A stretch of DNA of 64,000 nucleotides from Amblyornis subalaris (Eukaryota; Chordata; Aves; Passeriformes; Ptilonorhynchidae): assembly GCA_018881555.1 (NCBI GenBank), contig JACAXG010000026.1:5885459-5949458 (forward strand), given 5' to 3'. A program made the translations under genes and the position numbers. The notes beneath the pieces are model-generated. The model searched no databases. It saw nothing but the letters and a program-made list of their open reading frames with translations, and was not told where the DNA came from. Positions 26,050 to 39,100 of the stretch are shown here, piece after piece. Numbering within the stretch: position 1 is the stretch's first letter; each line of letters begins with the position of its first letter.

Positions 26050-29000
26050 GTGAGTGTTTGGCCATGAAGGCAACAGGTTCCTCACGTAAAAATAGTTATG
26101 GGTGGGGGATGTGACTTATGTGGAAAAATACTGAGAGATGAGGCAGTCAACAAAAGGGAAAACAGTGGGAATACCGAAGCTGTACCGGGAAGGATGAACT
26201 GGAATTTTTCTAGGAACAGATATCAAAATTTTAAGGTAGAGAATAATCTACAGAGAGTTTCTGACTGGATTTGGAAGATGAAATATTCAAGCATTATCTT
26301 TGAGAATCTCAGGGATTAGAGGTTCTTTCTTTGTTTTGTGCTTTTATTTTCTTTGCTTTGCTAAGACCATTCAGTTTCATAGGAAAAAAACAAAGTGCAG
26401 AGCAACATGTCATCTCACCTTCTGTATAACACTATATTTGGATGGATTTGTTAGCTGAGGTTTTTGTTTGGTTTGTTTGAGGGGGTGAGCAGCAAACAAA
26501 ATATAATTTTCTCCTGTTTAGTCACAGTAGTGAAAAAAAGGAGCAATTTGGCATTTAGCTGTCAGGTCTATGTACTGTTCCTGTACAAACCTTGTTTAAG
26601 AAGAATTTAAGTAAATACAAATGAAGTATTGAAAGCATAAAACATCTGGAACATTTTAAAGATGCACTGAAACATAATGTGATTATTTTCTATCAAGCTA
26701 ATTGTACCTATTATGAATTAAAAAACATTCCACTTTGCTGTCATTGTTATGTAACTTGTGGCTTTTCAGTTCTTTGAAATGCAGCTTTCCATTCATGTGG
26801 TATATTAAAAAATGTTACAAGACAAATTACAAAGCTCAACTGAAATAATGCCAAAAATCTTAACTAAGTTACTCTACTAGATAAATAACTAATGTAGTGC
26901 TTACTGTTCTGCTTTTTTTTTTTTTTTTTAATCAAAAAGAAGTGGTAATGTCATAAGCCAGGGCTGAGCAGGACGTGTTTTGTTTTTTCTGGTTTATGGT
27001 CTAATGGAGTTGCTCTGAACCTACAGTGAGGTATTTAAGATTAGTTTGTGAGCTACTATTCCTGTGTAGTGTTTTGTATTCACCAGTCTGGAACAGGTAT
27101 GTAGGATGTCTTTGTCTCCTGCCAGCATTCGGATGAGGGGTTTCTTCTCCATGGGGAGAGACTTTGGACCCTGGAGAAGCTGCAGGGAACAACAGGACAG
27201 CAGAAATCTGCTGTTTGCCTACTGGAGGGAAATGAAGAGGGTGATTTCCAGGGTGGGTGCCTGGCTGGAGATCTGCTCCAGGTGCCCCACAAAGTAGCTG
27301 CCATGGGGCATGAGCTGCAGGGGATGGTGGCTCTGTGGCAGGTGTGGATGTGTCTTCCAGTCCTCCTCCAAATGCAGTGGAGGTTTTACTTCTCTCTTTT
27401 TNTGCTATAGTGGGCTTACAGTGCAATCCAAACCGAGCAAATATATTAAAATCAATATTGGTTTAAATACATTAAGAATAAAAAAGACTTACTTAACAGA
27501 CTTTGTCCTTTCTTTTTTTAGCAGTGAGTGAAACTGCTACTAACAAAATGGAAACAGTTATATAAGGTTTGTGTTGATAAATTGGTCATTGCTTGGGTAT
27601 TGTTGTAGGAATCTGAGTGCAATTAGCAGAGCCAATGTTTGAGTCTAGCTTCACCCCTAATTTGAAAACTGAAGGGAACTTGAGGCCTTACAAAGTAGAA
27701 TAGACCTCTCTGGGGAAAGAAATGTTACATTCTCACCCCCGAAACAGTCATAATTTGCAAGAAACTTGAAGAAATCAAATTAATTTAATAAAANGTTTGA
27801 TTAATGTTTCTGTATTATGCTTCTGAGACACAACAGTTCACAAAATCAAAATTATAAAAAAAAAATTTAAAATTCATATAATGAAAATCCCTCTAAATAG
27901 TTTATGTTTTTTTCACACAAATGCATGAGAAAGAAAGAAAGAGAGTTTGGTTCTTCTCGTACCTTAGTATTTACTTGAAATGCAAAAAATACCATTAACA
28001 CCTTTTTTCCTCAAAAAATTATCCAATCCAAGTTTATTGGTATCTGAGATATTGGCAGATGACTTGTTCAGGGTTTTTTGAGTCAAATATGACTTCTCAG
28101 TATTTTCAGATTGACCCTGTTCAGCTGGAAACATGCATTGCAAAAGGGGGTATTNTTTTAAACATTAAAATTCAAAGATTGTCAGCATTTTTGATGAAAT
28201 TTAGAGGATTCTGTTAGCTATTCTGCATGCACTTATTACCATCTCCAATATTACTGGTCTTATTCCTCCTGAAATGTGTAAATTTTTTTTTGAAAAAATG
28301 CAAGTATTTTTATTTGAGTTATCATTTTTTAGACTGTTTTAGACTGTTGAGTTCTGCACCATGTACTATAACTTTCATTTTTTGTAGCTCCCTTGTGGCA
28401 TCAGAACCACTCTTGTTTGACAAACGTGCTGTCATTCAGTTGGGAGGGTGGGAATGTGTCCTGCTTGGATAGTGCAAACTCTTGCATGTTGGTTGTGTTA
28501 CTTCTACTGCAAACAGCATAAATAAGTTTACCAGAGCTCTGTCTGCTGGGCAAAATGAATCCATTTAGGTGGGGCTTTGGTGTCAGGGTGTTGCTGGTCT
28601 CTCCCAGGCACTTGAGACCTGCCCCAGTGAGGGTTCTGTTCACAGCACCCAGCTGGAGTCCCCTCTCCCTGTTGGCAGCGTTCAGCTCCAGCCCTGCCTC
28701 AGTTGGTGTGAAGCCTGAGCATCCCTCACTTCATTCAGCCATGTTTGCATCTCATGGGAGCTTTAGGCAGTCTAAGGTCCATCTCCAACTGTGCATCTTC
28801 CTTACTCTTGACAGTGTAGGGCTGCCATCCCTCCCGGGAGAACTGAGGTAGAGAAACCAGTATCTCTGCCTTGTGTCACTGCATGCTGAGTAGAGCTACC
28901 AATGAACTAGGAGCACTGGGGTCACCCTGGGAACACTGGTTAGGTTCAACTGGTTGTATTCTAGGCTAGTGCTATGGATAAAAACCGGGAAAATAAATGC

Positions 29001-32000
29001 CCTGCCCCCAAGAGTGATGTATATCTATCTGAAGCCACCTTGAGAACAGGAACCCAATTCCAAGTGGGAAAGCTGTGGGTAGCTGACACGGGGTTAAAAC
29101 AGTTGCATGCTGAAAGGCAGGAATTTGCACCTCTCAAAGTTCACTGGACATATTTGTTCTTGTGTTTGTACCCAGCCAAGTATTTTGCTGGTATAAGAAG
29201 CTGTATGAAGCCCATTGCAGTATTATACAACCAAAGGCCATAAAAACACTGTGCAATGATATCTGTGCTGTCCTGAAATGTCTTGATACTACCACAAGGG
29301 TATTCAACTGGGATTCTTCCTGTTTTCACAACTCTTTTAAGCAGGCTTATACACTGATAGATTTCTTTTATCCGTGGTTAGGTGGAGGATTTACAAAGCC
29401 ATTTTTTATAGGAAGACTTGAGTCCATAATAATAATATAAGGCTAATTTTAATACTTTCAAAAGTCTTTAATTATCCAGTGTGCATTTCTGTTGGCCCTC
29501 TGTTCTTAGTTATTTTCCTTTTTTCACATAAATGCGTGTGGAATGGGATGGAAGAGGTTCAGGCATTATAATGTTCATTCCAGGATTGTTTGTGCTGAGC
29601 TGACTTTAATATCTACTGGACTAGAGTCGGAAAAAGCCAGTTTAATTATGTACAAACATCCAAGAGCTCTAGACAACAACTGCAGCTATTGATAAGGGTA
29701 ACCCCAGCACTGATGAGCGTTGCAAAATAGGATCCCCCAGAAACCTAGTTAATGGCATCTTTGTTCCTAACCCNTGACTTTGTAGGAGTCCTGATACTTC
29801 AGGTTTAAAAATTAACAATGTAGACCTGAAGTGAAAATAATACTTTGGAAGTGGAGATGAAATAAACTCTTCCCTTTTCGTCTTTCCCCAATGGTTTTCA
29901 GGCAAACACAACCCCAGGCAACTTCCGAACTTCCATAATTGCATTGAATTCCTTGTTAATTGGGCTTTTCTCTTGCTATTGAGTTCTTTCTTGAGTAATG
30001 CCTGCTTTATAATGATTTGTNTGCAGACAATAAATGTAGATATTTAATAGGATGAAGGCTGTAGCTCCGTGTAAAGACATTTAGCCCTTAACTCTCATTG
30101 AAATCAATACCTTTGCAAATCTCGTTATGACTTAAAATTAATATGCATAAAATAGGATTATTATTATTAAATGTTTGTGGGATAAAAAGAGAATAAAAAC
30201 ACTGCTCTCCTCTAAAGGGACTGTAAAAATGATATCTTTAGAATTGCATGATAATTGTCTCAGTACTTTGATGCTTTTTACATCATATGTGCTCAGTTTG
30301 AAAATAAGAAGTTGGTGACTGTGTCTTGCAAACTAGAAGGGAAACTTGCTTCATTTCTTGCTTGGACTTTGTCAAAAGTTAAAAACTCCTGTCTTCCATT
30401 AGACTCTTCATGATGCCTGTTCCTCCAGAGAGAGTTTGTTTGTGAGTCACTAGAAGGTAAAGAATCCAAATTATTTTTCTCTAAGCAATGCAGAGATAAG
30501 TTGACTAAGGAGGGGTGAGCCTCCTTTGCTCTGAAAGAGGCTGTGACACAGTTAATGAAGGAAGTGGAGCTGCTGCTTTTTTCTTCCCAGAGCAGAGTCA
30601 TAGGTCTGGGGCTTTTGGCTGGTTCAGGAGTGCTGGCAGCAATGCCTGCATCAGCAGGGATGGGTGACCATCACAGTCCTGAGACCTGGCCAAGATCAGC
30701 AAACGCATCCGGTCTGTCATCAATGCATTCACTCTTGTGAGTTTTCATGCACATCATGTTCTTACTGAAGGGAACAGCAAAAGTACCCAGAAGTCTGACA
30801 GGGAAAGACTGTTTGCTCTTTAATGCTAAACAAATATAATCATCAGGAACATCCATGTTTGATTCTGGAGTCTAACCATGAGTGATTGAGGTTGATGGGA
30901 TGGAACCGGTGACCTAACAACACTGTCAGGAAAAAAGGGACGTGAACAGTCACTGGAAAGACTGTTATCTTTTAGNGCACATAGTGATAGTCTTTCTGAG
31001 GTAAACATGGCTTTCTTAAAGAGTGCAGCTTCTGATTATGTTTTCTGTTGGTTTTAGGTTTGTTTTTTGTTTGGTTGTTTTTCTCATAGTAAAACTCATT
31101 CCACTCCCATGTAGGACCTCAGAATGAAGGATTATGTACAGCAAATCTTACAATAGCACAGTCACTGGTTTAGTTTATCCTTTATCCCATCACCAGTCAT
31201 CTTTTCACTGTTTATGCATTTGCTCAGACTCTCTTGCTGTTAAACTGCTTCCCTGCTATTAGATCTGAGCAGAGAAACTGTTTTATCTGCAGATACATGC
31301 ACAGTCCAGTGGTGCAAAACCAGTGACAGGGCTGTAGTTAAGAGTCACAAGATAAGTCTTTCTGAAATGAGATNGATGTTCTCAAAAGTCACAAACAGGC
31401 AGGTTCCTAAGGAAATGGTGAGGACATGACCCTTTCAGTTTAAAGTTGTTTGAGCCAAATCCCAGTTTTTAAATTAAGATAAAGTAGCCTGACTACACCA
31501 GAAGGATGCTAATNTAACAAGAGGAACCTTTATTTTAAGCAGTATACACTCTGGGGTATGCTGAATATTGGGCTGGTTTGACAGGGTTTGAACTTGGTAC
31601 CTTTTCTTGTTGCTGCTTACTGGTCCATTCCAAAATTTTCAGCATCATGGTCAGTGGCTTCCCTTTTAGTGAACAATGTAAGGCAAGTTGGCCAATACAC
31701 ACACATGGAATGATGTTCCATGTTCCAGAAACTGCTGTCTCGGATGACTGGCAGACAGGTGATAGAACTGTCTTTCTGTGTCATAGTCTGTTTCGAGAGT
31801 CTTTTGTTGACATTGCTTTTGACACCTCCAATTATAANACTCAATTTCCAGAGTCTGGGATTGAAACTATGTTTCTTTCTTTGGGTCAATAGGTGTGTAG
31901 TGAAACACTCCCAAACAACCCTCTGTCATGCCAGTGTGCAGAANGGATGAAATGTGTTGTCAGTTATTCCCTGACTTTGAGGAGGATCATCTACATGTTC

Positions 32001-33119
32001 CAGCACTGGAGGTGGTGATAGTGGTTGGCAGATATCATTCTTCCTAACAGAATTTCTGAAGATTTTATCCAATCCAAACATCCTGATTAGATATTTACNT
32101 ATCAAGAAAATTATTTGCAATGTGCTTGGTGTTTGCTTGCAAATGAAACCTTTGAGCAGAGCCTTGAATGTATAAAGTCTGGTGTAATGCNCTGAAAAAA
32201 AATGAGCCCATGTGACCCAAATTAAGTATTCACTTTTCAGCTTGATCTCTTGGCACTGAGGAACTCATCTGGGACAATGTTATTCCTGCAAAGGAATTTG
32301 CTGAACTTGAGTTGTGCAGTGTTTGCAACACAGTCAAAGCAATCATGATCAGAATATATGGACCATAGCAAAAAATCACCTTTTTTTTTCTGTGAGGATT
32401 TGAATACTAGTTGTTTAATGTCTCTCCAGACCACAGGTTAATCAATGAAATTTACACAAAATATCAGTGCTTGAACTTTTTGAGTGTCTGTTTGTGCATG
32501 GGCTGAAGAGGAGTTCCCATGGAAATACTGTGTGACTAAGTAATTAACAACTGTANCATATTCCGTACTCACGGAAGGAATCAAAGCTGCTCAGGAAGGC
32601 TAACACTTGGCATTTCCTGATGTTAATATTCATCACATTACAGTCTTAATAATAATAATGTTCTTTTGACATGGTGTTTATTAGAAATGTTATAGAAAGT
32701 AAAAGAACGGGATATTTCAGTGCCCTGAAGAACATTTAATGAGAAATACATGCCTTAGTTTTGTCACCAGCTGAACATCTGAGTAGCCTTTATAATGATC
32801 GGTATACATTTGGATTTGAATNAAAATACGCAAAAGTTGATATCACCTACAAAACAGATAGCCTTAAATCTTTCTTTGAATAGTGCGGTTTAGTATGTCT
32901 ATTGGTTTTAGTACTGTTGTTTATAAATGTAATCATGCCACACAGTCAGGAATATTTTGGGAAAACTGGGACATGTTAGATTTTAAGAGGCTTTTCGTTT
33001 AGAATACTTTTGCTGCTTCCAATTTCTATATAATAGTAACCACTTTTTACTAAATTCAGTCATCAAAAATATGNGCGAGATAAATAAATTATAATATAAC
33101 TTTTTTTCCGTCTTTGCAG
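26050..33119. other. Non-coding interval
   Basis: Contains a T run at 26913-26929 and a GC-rich block at about 27100-27370. Open frames on both strands of that block have no signature. No repeat family was recognised here. Frequent isolated N bases from about 27 kb on. Confidence 0.55.
27027..27096 (+). ncRNA. Weak exon-like segment
   Basis: This 70-base segment lies between 'tgaacctacag' and the donor 'gaacag|gtatgt'. The pyrimidine tract upstream is weak (purines interrupt it). A GC-rich block follows directly at 27.1-27.35 kb, in which I recognise nothing. This may well be a chance pair of sites. Confidence 0.2.
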
Positions 33120-33173
33120 GTTTCTTTTACAATATGTTCTGCTCAGGACAGTGAATTTTGTTTAACTGACCAG
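33120..33173 (+). ncRNA. Candidate non-coding exon with strong splice sites
   Basis: This 54-base segment is bounded by a near-consensus 3' splice site, 'tttttttccgtctttgcag|g', and a near-consensus 5' splice site, 'gaccag|gtaagc'. It contains no conserved protein signature. It is the best-bounded exon-like segment in the window. On the + strand, 28 kb upstream of mir-99a, it could be an internal exon of a long isoform of the host lncRNA. A chance pairing cannot be excluded without RNA data. Confidence 0.5.
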
Positions 33174-35395
33174 GTAAGCAAATATACATAGTCATATTTT
33201 TTGTTCATAAAAACTTTTTCCAGATATTTGACAACTAATTCTGAGAGATTGGTGTTCTCCATTATCGGAGAAAATTTGCAAAATCTAATATAAAAATGTT
33301 CAAAATGCTTTTTCTAGTTTGTAAGTTAAAAAAAAAAAAAGTTGAAATTTGAAGAGTTCTACCCTTCCCAAGAAGCAAATTTCCCACTTTTTCCAGATGT
33401 GTGTATTTTTATTCTTTCTCTCCCTTCATTTCTTTTGTCATTGTTTCCTCACATTTTATATTGATTTTTGTGGGGNTTTTTTGNTTTTTTTCAAAGTCTT
33501 ACAAGTGGAGCTTTTTTTTGCTATCATTCTCCTTCTACCTACCAGTATTTCAGCATTGCCAACAAAACTGTCTGCTGAGAACTCCNGGGATGGTATTTTA
33601 ACACCATGGGAATGGCAAAGCAATGCTGTAGTGACTGTTGGGAAGTAGAGATGGCTTTGGAAATCTATAAACACCATTTCTGAAATCATGAATTTGAAAG
33701 CAAAATACAATTGTAAAATTGCAGCTAATGATCTGGTTTGATTGGCACAAAAAAAAATTGAGGCAAAGCACCAATTTACACTCTTACTGTGCCTAGGTTT
33801 GTAGGCTGGATCCTGTTTTACCTGTGGAATTTCAGTTTGACTGGCTGTTGTTGTAGGTAGTTTGCAGAAAACACCTTTTTTTGTCCATCNCTTTTATCAT
33901 TATGGGTTTTCATGGGGCGGGCAGGTGGGCAATATAATTTGTATGCAGTGCAGCTTTAATGTTGCCTACACTAGTTTGATCATTTTTTGATGCTTTTTAT
34001 AGAGTGATGTGATACCTTCTTGTAAGAGAAAAGTGTGGACAAAATGAATTAAAGTTGCTATTTTGGGTGGAATATTATGTTCACAGTATAACAGATATGG
34101 TTTGCCTTAGATCAAAAGTTTTTGTGCTTTTCAATAGACTTATCTTAGCCCTGGCTAGAATAACCAAATACAGCCAAACTAGTAAATAAGATCAAGTTGT
34201 TCCTCTGCAAGTCTTTCTTTTATTTCATGTTAAAGTTTTCCATAGCTGTAACTTTTTATCAGTACTGTTAATCTCACCTTTAATTTAGATAAACTGTTCT
34301 TTGATCATCTTATCATTCTAACTTCTTGTCATTGGGCTTTTCTGGGGTGCTGCCAAAACTTAGGAAGCTTTCTCAGTCTCAGTTCACCAAGGGAAAATTT
34401 CTTCCCTTTGGATCTTCTCCTGAAAATTTGTTTCAAACCCATTGCTCCCAATACCTTTTATTTCCTTANAAAAAAAAGGATGTATGCTTCAGCTAGTGCT
34501 GCCTTTTGGGTTCCCCTANTGTGATATTCCTGGGTTTTGTTTGCAAATTAGTCTGCAATCAGCCTTGCAAGGAAGGAGGAAATCCTGGATTAAAAACACC
34601 TAGTGATTTCAAATGTTAGTCTTGAGAACTTCTCAAAAGCATTTCATATTAAAAGTTTGGACAGTTGATCAAAGACCAAAAAAATATTTTTTTTTTTTCC
34701 CAACATCTGTGCCCTCTTTTTCTGGATCTTTGGCATGTCCAAATTAGTAATTTCTTGAAGATTCATAATTCTGTAGGCTTCAGATTTTCTTTATGGTATT
34801 TTGTTCAAAACATTGCAAGATATAACTATCAACAGTAAACGAATCTATTAATAATATAATTTTAACAGCTCTAGCAAAAAGATGGCTGTTGACATTTTCT
34901 GATAATTTTCTTATATCAAGGTGTCTCCTGCACAGCTTGTCATGGTGCTTGCCTTACAGATATAAATTGTAGAGAAATTGTAATGCTTTGNTTGATTTGG
35001 AATAATAATTGGTTTATTTATCAACATGAGATATCCAAGAAAACAGATCATTGTGGCTCAAATAGCTAATTTAATTTAACAGTTTCTGTTTCTTTAAATA
35101 CCATTAATCATTTTTCTGAAACAAAAATCAATACAATTTAGGAAGATTTCTCCAAATATGTCTTTTACAGGACAATTTTTTTTTATTATTAAAAGAGTGA
35201 AGTAAAATTCATCACTGAAACTTTATTTTCTCCCACCTCTTCCCTGTACCTTCCATACTCTTTTACTTTGGCCACCACTCTCAAAAATTGCCTGGNCTAC
35301 ATTTCTGGATAAAATATGTCTGTCAGTCAGTGACAATTTTTTTAAGAAAACAAACCCAAAGGCAGAGATTAGATCCCCAAAAGAAGTTTCATACA
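33174..35395. other. Very AT-rich non-coding interval
   Basis: T- and A-rich DNA with several homopolymers (for example near 34690). I see no exon, repeat family or regulatory element here. Confidence 0.55.
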
Positions 35396-36181
35396 AGCTG
35401 AACAAGCTCGAGAAGTGNCCCATGGGAATTTCATGAGGGTTAACAGATCAAGTCCAAGGGGCTGCTCCTGAGTTGGGGCAACCCCTGGTACCAATCCAGG
35501 CTGGGGATGAACAGATCCAGAGCAGCCCTGGGGAGAANGGCTTGGGGTGCTGGTGGGTGAGAGGTTGGACATGGCCCAGCCGTGTGCGCTGGGAGCCCAG
35601 AAACCCCCCTGGGCTGGGCTCATCCAAAGCCCCGTGGGCAGCAGGGCAGGGAGGGGATTCTGCCCCTCTGNCCNNCTCTGCTGAGACCCCACNTGCAGTG
35701 CTGCATCCAGCCCTGGGGGCACAGCACAGGAAGGACATGGAGCTGTTGGAGCCANTCCAGAGGAGGCACCAAGGTGATCAGAGGGATGGAGCACCTCTGC
35801 TGTGAGNAAAGGCTGAGAGAAGGCTCTGGGGTGACCTANTCNCATCCTTCCAGTGCCTGAAGGGAGCCTACAGGAAATATGGAGAGAGATGTTTTACAAG
35901 AGTCTGGTGTGACAGAACAAGGGGGAACGGCTTCAGACTGAAAGAGAGTAAGCTTAGATTAGGTATCAGGAAGAAGTTTTTACTGTGAGGGTGGTGAGGC
36001 ACTGGCACAGGTTGACCTGAGAAGCTGCAGGTGCTCCCTGGAAGTGTTCAAGGCCAGGCTGGACANGGCTCTGAGCATCNTGGTCTAGTTGACAGTGTCC
36101 CTGCCCANGGCAGGGGTGTTGGAANGAGATGATCTTTGAGATTCCTTCCAACCCAGGACATCCTNTGATTCTGATTCTGTG
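35396..36181 (+). mobile_element. CR1 non-LTR retrotransposon, 3' fragment (ORF2 end plus 3' UTR)
   Basis: This is the longest CR1 copy in the window. It is 5'-truncated, as usual for CR1. Its first bases encode the degenerate 'NKLEK.PMG' region of ORF2. Further on it encodes 'GHSTGRTWSCW' type residues, out of frame with the 'KDMELLE..QRR' region known from CR1 ORF2. Stops and frameshifts break it. It ends in the CR1 3' UTR ('ccttccaaccca') and the terminal 'tgattctgattctgtg' repeat. Compared with the copy at 48.9 kb it lacks 28 bases at about 35818. Roughly a dozen N bases fall within it, more than elsewhere. It is an inactive fossil. Antisense frames over it are shadows. Confidence 0.93.
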
Positions 36182-39100
36182 AACTCTTTGCNGTCCTTAC
36201 TGGCTTCATTTATGGCCTTCTTTGCCCTCAATGGTGATGGTTGTACGCTTTATGAAGTAGAAAAAAGGAACTACAATAGATACTTCTGTTCCATGGGCAT
36301 AGTTTTTCTTTTCATGTGTTCCATACATTTCCATGAATTAATTGTATCCCAGCTTATGAACATGTCTGTGATGAAGTTACGGGCTTATCTGAATACAGGT
36401 GATGATCAGCAGCTCAACATGAAAGGGCAGTGCTGGTCTTTAATACTGGTATTGAAATGGAAGCTGATTTGGCACCTTTCATATTTCTTTACCAATCTAA
36501 AATGTGAATCAAAGTATTTTAAAGATTATTCGTTTTTGATGAGCCTCCTATTCTGTTGGCATTTGTGGGGTAGGATGCTGTGAGTCTGTATGACTGCCTG
36601 GTGACCGAGGCATTGGGTTGCTGTTGCAATACTGTGCAATAGGAGAATATTCTGTAGATATGTGATCAGCAACAATTCTTACAAGAATTAACTCTCTGGC
36701 AAAAAGCTATATTTTCAAGTTTGCAGAGCTACTGGTATTCTCAGAGGCTTTGAAGGCCTGCTAAAAGTATGGTTGTATTGTTATTATACGATTTCTGTGC
36801 AGTACACAAATTGCGAACCAGAAATTTTCTATATGGACATAGAAAATGCAACAGGAAAGGGCTTACTTACTTTTTTTTTCATTTTAAATATACGTTTTGT
36901 GCTCTTCTGAGCAACTGGTGACATCTTATATTTTCATTACAAGGAGTGAATTCGGGCTCTGTATGAAATAATAAAAGCTCTAAATAACTATTTTGAGGCA
37001 AAAATCTCAGAAGTGTGTTCTGTAAGAGCTCTGGTAAATGGTGTGGCAATTCATTCGGAAGTTTTTTGTTCTCCAACAGTGTGTCTTTGAAATGTTCAGA
37101 AGTTTTAGCAAGTTACGACTATTGTAGCACATCAAGTTACTGATGGATACAGAACAGATTATAAGGAACAGCCATTGGGAGTGAAAATTGGATTCACAGA
37201 TTTCACACAGGGAATCTGGTTGCCAGTGTTACACTTGAACAAAACCACAGGATTCAGCTAATTACTCTCCACTCGGGTTTCAGATACATAGGGAGATCTA
37301 TTCACAAACTATAAATCAAAAGCTATACAAGCTGGAATTAAATAAACCAATGGCTCTCTATTAATTGTGCTTCACTTAAACCTCCTTGGAAATACCTGGT
37401 CCTGGCTGTCTCAGAAACCCAGAACTCGACATCCGAGCCTCAGGTTTCATCTCACATGGTGGTTGCTATATTGTTGTTATTTTGAAGTCTTGTATGGTGT
37501 AAAACTGCGTGTTTGTTTCTGTGCACAGGGACGAGTTTCATACAGAATCAGTACAGATGAAATAATTTCAGTTTGCCCCTGAAAAATTAACAATCATAAG
37601 AAAAACAAGACTAGTTTCTTCACTAAGTCTAGGGCATTGCATGCATTTGTACGCAGAATTCCATGTATCTCTGGGTGAGTGCAAAAAGTCCTTTAAAAGG
37701 CAGCGTTGTTATTAAAAAAATGCGATTTCATTCATGTGCTAAAAATTTTGACTATTGAAAATAATTTAATTTAGAGAAATTTTTCATAATGTCCAGCAGC
37801 AAATAACTGTTCCTCTGGGCCCTTTGTTTTAATTGGCGACAAGAACATATGAACGTGTGCATTTTTGAGAGAGGCTTAAATTTGTTAGAACTGCTATTTC
37901 TTTTTCAGCTTGGGTGTGCAAGAATATGANCTTTAGTGCAAGTGATTATAAAAAGGTCTCTTGTGGCTTTCACTGTAGCTAACATGGCATTTTGGTTTGC
38001 TAGGAGGGTGTTTCTCTTCAGTTTATATCGGTACTGGAAGACCCCAGAACTCACATTAACTTTNCATATATATTTTTATTTGTGGTATTTTTATTTAGCT
38101 AGTCCTACATTCACTTGCATTTTCCCTTCTGCTGGTCAGCTCGCTAAATCCTGGGGATGACGCGTATGGCAAATCTCTCCAAGTTTTTTTCTACTCCGGA
38201 TTGACTTTCCTCGGGGTGTTAGCACACATATCTGCCTTTTCCCAGCAGGAGGTTGTCATCAGAAATTCTCCCTCGCTTTGATCACGCGTTTGATGTGTGC
38301 TGAGTCAGATGCTGCGCCCACACAGTTGAAACACAACTTTAGTTCAGGTGGATCCGGCCCCTCCTGTGCAGATCTCACCTTGGCAGGGAGAGGAGCCGCC
38401 CCTGAGGAACAAAAGCAGCGTGTGCTGCAGTCCTTGGGAGAGAGCTGGTTAGAGAAGGGAAATCCAGCCTTCATTCCTGGATCAGGGCTGTGGGCCCAGC
38501 CCACTGTGTATGCTTAAGAAGTCGGGATCCAAACCTCTGTCTCCCTTCAAGTAGCTCTGCCACTTTCCTTTCTTGAAGGAAAATGATATTATTTTGAGAT
38601 CATTTGAAATTAAATACAAGCCTTGGAACAACAGGTTCTAATGAGTGTGGGATACAGTGTCACTTTTTGTGCTGTCTGTAGACCTAGGAAGGCCTAACCA
38701 TAGAGCCTTAAGCTAACTAATCAATTAAAATATTTTTAAGATCCCTTATGCAAAGCTCCCATATGAAGCTGTTACTGGCATCTACTCTTGGAGCTACATC
38801 CAGACAGTGAAAGCCCTTGTTTTCAGAAAAGACAGATTTTGGCAGATCTTTGTACGAGCACAGGAGGCCACTTGTAGGGTCAGGCTCTCAGCAAACTTGG
38901 CAATTCTTTTTGTCCTGCCATCAATCTCGCAAAGTTTGATAATTTCATTAATGCTTCAACGATTTGGGTGTGAGTATGAAAGAACATATCTTTTCACTCT
39001 CTCTTTAACTTTGTAGCCTTAGTATTTACAGAGGATGTTTTCAAAGACTCGTTCTACCTTCAGNCTTCGAACAGTGTTTATAAAAGCAAGAATATCCAAG

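Noticed and set aside
35369..35845. 158-codon open frame on the - strand
   Set aside because: It is antisense to the CR1 fragment and contains many unknown residues from N bases.
36179..36583. 134-codon open frame directly after the CR1 end
   Set aside because: It opens with GTG, not ATG, on the CR1 tail. It contains an N, shows no domain, and random hydrophobic composition fits AT-rich DNA.
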